Positions 61,801-64,000 of a stretch of 64,000 bases of DNA are shown one piece after another. Source of the DNA: JBLIRR01 sp049472395 (lineage in GTDB: Bacteria > SZUA-182 > DTGQ01 > JBLIRR01); assembly GCA_049472395.1 (NCBI GenBank), contig JBLIRR010000004.1, positions 1 through 64,000 on the forward strand. The letters are read 5' to 3'. Position 1 is the first letter of the stretch. The number at the start of each line of letters is the position of its first letter. The position numbers and the translations under genes were made by a program. Under the pieces are notes generated by a model. That model searched no databases, was not told where the DNA came from, and saw only the letters and a program-made list of their open reading frames with translations.

Positions 61801-62698
61801 CCATCAGGTCGTTCCAGCTCTTCAGGCTGACGAAGGCGCCGGATAGACAGGCGGAAAGAAAAACCAGCATCGGCACAAACCCGCCAGCTTCCCGGATCAG
61901 ATTGACCAATCCCTTGCCCGTAATGGTCTCTGATGTGCCATCCTCGCCGAGGATTTCCAGCTTGTTGAGCTGCCCGTGGCCGCTCCAGTGAATGATATGG
62001 TACCCGCGGCTCTCGATGATTTTCTGTTGGATGGTCTTTTTTGTGACCCCATGACAGAGCATATCGATGCGACACTGCTTATGGGGAAGGATTTCTTTGA
62101 TAAAAAGATCGCGCAACGCCTCGCGTTCCCGGCGCATGGCCAGGGGACGCGAACCGGGAGCTTCGGCAAACACCAACAGAATGCGCAAATCCTCCTTGCC
62201 TGCGGCAATCTGAGCAGCCTGTTCCTGGGCTGCCGGATCTATAGCGGGTGTATCCTCTGTGATGGCCCGAATGATCAGGTTTTTATCCATGAGCGTCGGG
62301 GCAGTGATCCCGCTGCGGGCGATTTCCCAGGGCACGCGGGCAAAAGCGGCAGCCAGCGGATCTTCATCAGCCTTTGGCAGGCGAAGAAGAAGTGTCCGAC
62401 GACTCGGCGAAGCAGCAAGATGCCTCATCATTGCCTTACCGACCACGCTCTCCCCGATAAAAACACCCAGACGGTTGAGAATGTCCTCGGCTGTGGCGGT
62501 CTTATCCGGCTCATAACGACAACTGCCCTCATAACGCTGCACATGACGTCGTGTGTCGAATAATCCTTCCCAGGATGCCGCGTCCTCATCTTTTAGCCGG
62601 ATCTGTTGGTTCCCCACCTGTCGCCCATGTTTATCCTTTAATTTCAGGCGTGCTGTTTTGTCTGCGGGATTGGTATCAAGATAAAGTTCGAAATGCAT
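58832..62698 (-). CDS. CHAT protease - STAND NTPase - TPR protein
   Basis: This 1288-residue protein has three parts. An N-terminal caspase-like CHAT domain has catalytic His in YHIIHWSGHGQLN (about 240) and Cys in LVFLSACLSGAF (about 283). A STAND/NB-ARC-like NTPase has Walker A QGLAGLGKTMLAAEA (about 476) and Walker B AILVVVDNFENN (about 571). A C-terminal half of tetratricopeptide repeats includes LADALGQSGKQDQALAFYEQ and ALADLWDRRGDLKQAIGLEQ. Such proteins are typical regulated proteases in bacterial conflict or programmed-death systems, with TPRs as sensor. AGGAGA precedes the ATG. It is GC-richer than its upstream partner, which ends 65 bp before it. Confidence 0.92.
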   Translation of the reverse strand: MHFELYLDTNPADKTARLKLKDKHGRQVGNQQIRLKDEDAASWEGLFDTRRHVQRYEGSCRYEPDKTATAEDILNRLGVFIGESVVGKAMMRHLAASPSRRTLLLRLPKADEDPLAAAFARVPWEIARSGITAPTLMDKNLIIRAITEDTPAIDPAAQEQAAQIAAGKEDLRILLVFAEAPGSRPLAMRREREALRDLFIKEILPHKQCRIDMLCHGVTKKTIQQKIIESRGYHIIHWSGHGQLNKLEILGEDGTSETITGKGLVNLIREAGGFVPMLVFLSACLSGAFVSLKSWNDLMARLRENETSDTEKKGSAPKQLEEALETKPGYTGTALNLLQHGVPQVVAMRYEVGDDYARELAIRFYRHMLVNGYPTDEALAQARKDLSAKGTEALHFDAVDPATPLIFGHPGRLFEPKASRSPQMAKLYPRPQPLLAKSRELDQPALFVGRSAPLTRLNTSWLTEQGPAIALVQGLAGLGKTMLAAEAIHLWHPRFDYVLIFQAKPHALHIDEFYRGLDKKLTLESTVYRETCANNPFHKIYLEPTKDLTGNDRYQQMHNNLINALRSEAILVVVDNFENNLEDISHDHCYACDDPQWDIVLKALAEALPNMRSRLLVTSRHLPAVLSDATKALWIPLGPLPIGEASIYVRSHPKLSRLLHGGNEHLTLIKRLLDISRGHPLILDRLGSLADQPDALEEALEKLKKEGVQELPNLFAQDISESDRRREYEYLEDVAICSIDLLIRRCTPDARRLLWIITLANEPNTEEMIEGVWSGRSLSPLLQELHHAGLLSKETPTTEESSSVYSFHELTKEGIACWMAKHEEERKGSSEKEIWLAYGERYSAVFKQLLQSCRERSRDEAAEAGRRAMAYIIRAREFERLRDFASMMIINTNDPLLLRIISQELKAAVDEAPSGEIRWCMRTYLADALGQSGKQDQALAFYEQAAKEAEEAEHWADVGWICQNWGIGLRYIGRLDDSRKMFLRSAEAEKKSDSALVDIWGSEMEVLRIDIMQGKAGEVLPEIEKRLTPLRSFWHASRTGKRVKEAPDRESLGRAFITALDIARQAYLSQKNWQSCLEMLKETEQVKKDRGAGELDVAETRYNQYGPLLRLNKLSEAQKVLEECLQIFRDHDDTYRQSAALSALADLWDRRGDLKQAIGLEQQGLSLCNNLPVPSDRAISHQNLSLYLQKTGQSDWSAQHFLAALIYRFVMGEQTWLPSMADSLLIRIRTAKEKGEGYTLPRITDLLANPQFAPLRQWLDSNNRSDPARLQQLQKAVDQFVQQADQAA

Positions 62699-62763
62699 GC
62701 TTCTTTTTTCTCCTGCCTGATAATGTTTTGCCTTAACCAGTGTAAACTTGTTTTTCAGTAGTA

Positions 62764-63888
62764 TTATTCACTCAGAGTCAATGTGTTTTTTCCATCTTCA
62801 TCCACCCGGGGGAAAGAGGTTTTATAATGATACTTTTTCTTCCAAAGCTCTCTATCCCAGACTTCCGTGAACTCAGTTTTGAAATTAAAATGCAGAGTTT
62901 TACCCTCTCCACCATATTTTATAATCCTTGCAACAGCAATCGGATCAGGGTGTTTAAAATAATTTCCATTTGTGGAAATGAGGAAGTGATCACATTCAAT
63001 CATATCAAGAATATCATTCGAAATATTATGAGCGCTTCCATGATGCGATACTTTAAATGCGTTCAGTATTATTTTTTCACTTTTTGTTCCTTTGTAGTTC
63101 TCAAGTGAATTTTTAAGAATATCAGCATGAGCATCCCCGGCAAATAGAATTCGTTTATCTTCCAACTCAAATAAAAATGCGATGCTCGATCCGTTTGCAT
63201 CGGTTTCATCATTTTCAAATGGAGTTTCAGCCAGTTTATCTATATCTATTCTTCTGTTCGATCCCATGGTTTCAAATTGGCTGATCGGATAAGAACCATA
63301 TTCTTCAGCTTCAATTCCTGCAACTATTCCTGCTTTTCTGCACTCAGCTTTCCACTTTGGAATGAAAGATTTTAGTTTTTCTCTATTAGGGGACAACAAG
63401 GTGAGTTTCACTTCTCCGATATTAATTTTATTATCATTCATATTTTCAGTTATCTCTACAGGATTTCCCTTAAAATAATTATTCCATGGCCATCCCTTTT
63501 TAATTAATAAATCACTGAGATCCTCACCCATTTTTGCTCCCATCGGCTCTAAAAAGGAGCCTTCATCGTTTGCCGGCGGATTTATAGCCCTCCCTTTCAA
63601 ATGGTCATATGTGTTAAACCAGACATCCTTCACATTGATATGAAGCTTACTATCTTCAAAGAGCGTCATAATACCTTCTATATGATCTCTATCAACATGT
63701 GTGACAACAATTAACTCAAGTTGATTTATTTTCAATTTTTCAAATAGCACTTTAAGAGAGTTCTTATAAGTCCACTTCCTCCCTCCATCGATAAGAATAT
63801 ATTTCTTATCGGAAATATGACCGTAGGTAATAAGAAGGCAATCCCCCTCTTTTGCAGGCAACATCGTAACCTCTAAAAGAGTGCTCAT
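62764..63888 (-). CDS. Metallo-beta-lactamase-fold hydrolase (ComEC/Rec2-like MBL)
   Basis: This protein of about 374 residues shows the metal motif VVTHVDRDHIEGI (HxDxDH-like), the downstream ligand segment ILFAGDAHADIL and KVSHHGSAHNI, a pairing typical of the ComEC/Rec2-type MBL domain. No membrane segments are present, so it is a stand-alone soluble hydrolase, perhaps acting on nucleic acid or a cyclic or phosphodiester signal. ATG 63888 follows GAGG by 8 nt. It lies directly upstream of the CHAT-STAND-TPR gene on the same strand, suggesting a two-gene system. The last about 110 bp of the window are non-coding. Confidence 0.88.
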   Translation of the reverse strand: MSTLLEVTMLPAKEGDCLLITYGHISDKKYILIDGGRKWTYKNSLKVLFEKLKINQLELIVVTHVDRDHIEGIMTLFEDSKLHINVKDVWFNTYDHLKGRAINPPANDEGSFLEPMGAKMGEDLSDLLIKKGWPWNNYFKGNPVEITENMNDNKINIGEVKLTLLSPNREKLKSFIPKWKAECRKAGIVAGIEAEEYGSYPISQFETMGSNRRIDIDKLAETPFENDETDANGSSIAFLFELEDKRILFAGDAHADILKNSLENYKGTKSEKIILNAFKVSHHGSAHNISNDILDMIECDHFLISTNGNYFKHPDPIAVARIIKYGGEGKTLHFNFKTEFTEVWDRELWKKKYHYKTSFPRVDEDGKNTLTLSE

Positions 63889-64000
63889 ACACAAATCCTC
63901 ACAGCAGAATAATTACATCAATTTTTAATTTTTTATTAGCTCAATACTTAAAAACAATTTTGAAGGATCGGCTCTCCGAGCAAGCACTTTCAGGTTATGA

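Overview
The window looks like a chromosomal stretch of an uncultured, probably anaerobic or microaerophilic diderm bacterium. Signs of a diderm are lipoproteins, ExbB-ExbD-TonB, an outer-membrane-barrel-like protein and Tat substrates. PilT ATPases and a membrane-bound uptake [NiFe] hydrogenase point to surface motility and H2 oxidation. The DNA is mostly AT-rich, with visibly GC-richer blocks at about 8.8-12.8 kb and 58.8-62.7 kb. I cannot name the phylum from sequence alone.

The left half (about 3.1-32.7 kb) is an accessory island ending at a tRNA-Asn gene (32653-32725, minus strand). It is built from repeated pieces of one mobile unit. The unit has a left end carrying the arm ACACKCAGCGAACAAA, a small ParB/KorB-like helix-turn-helix gene, an oppositely oriented AlbA_2/Schlafen-like ATPase gene, a right end carrying the inverted arm TTTGTTCGCTACGTGT, and then a copy of the tRNA-Asn terminator hairpin plus tRNA 3' end. 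One intact unit (30586-32591) lies next to the tRNA. Broken copies lie near 3.1, 5.0, 7.1, 15.3 and 16.8 kb. Between the ends sits cargo: AbiE-like and TumE-like toxin-antitoxin genes or remnants, two AAA ATPases with DUF4143-like C-termini, a YqhC/YqhD/aldo-keto reductase redox block, a PspA/BI-1/SPFH membrane-stress block, a PhnD-like sensor with a decayed two-component system, and a giant beta-helix surface protein. No integrase is visible in any copy. Many genes here are truncated, frameshifted or fused.

The middle (32.9-47.2 kb) is ordered and dense. On the minus strand a hydrogenase operon runs small subunit, large subunit, cytochrome b, maturation protease, hypA, hypC, hypD, hypB, hypF, without hypE, behind a good sigma-54-type -24/-12 promoter candidate. 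Next to it a second minus-strand operon runs exbB, exbD, tonB, outer-membrane protein, DUF362 protein. From 47.4 to 54.3 kb a plus-strand block holds sixA-like, two pilT-like genes, a small unknown gene, rnhA, lepA (with a consensus promoter touching its start codon) and hemW.

The right end is accessory again. A 1141-residue lipoprotein joins calcium-binding repeats, a region resembling the pore-forming part of anthrax protective antigen/binary toxin B, and a seven-blade RCC1 propeller. It lies between about 200-bp direct repeats derived from an IS remnant. Beyond it, a two-gene minus-strand cassette encodes a metallo-beta-lactamase-fold protein and a CHAT protease-STAND NTPase-TPR protein, an architecture typical of bacterial conflict systems.
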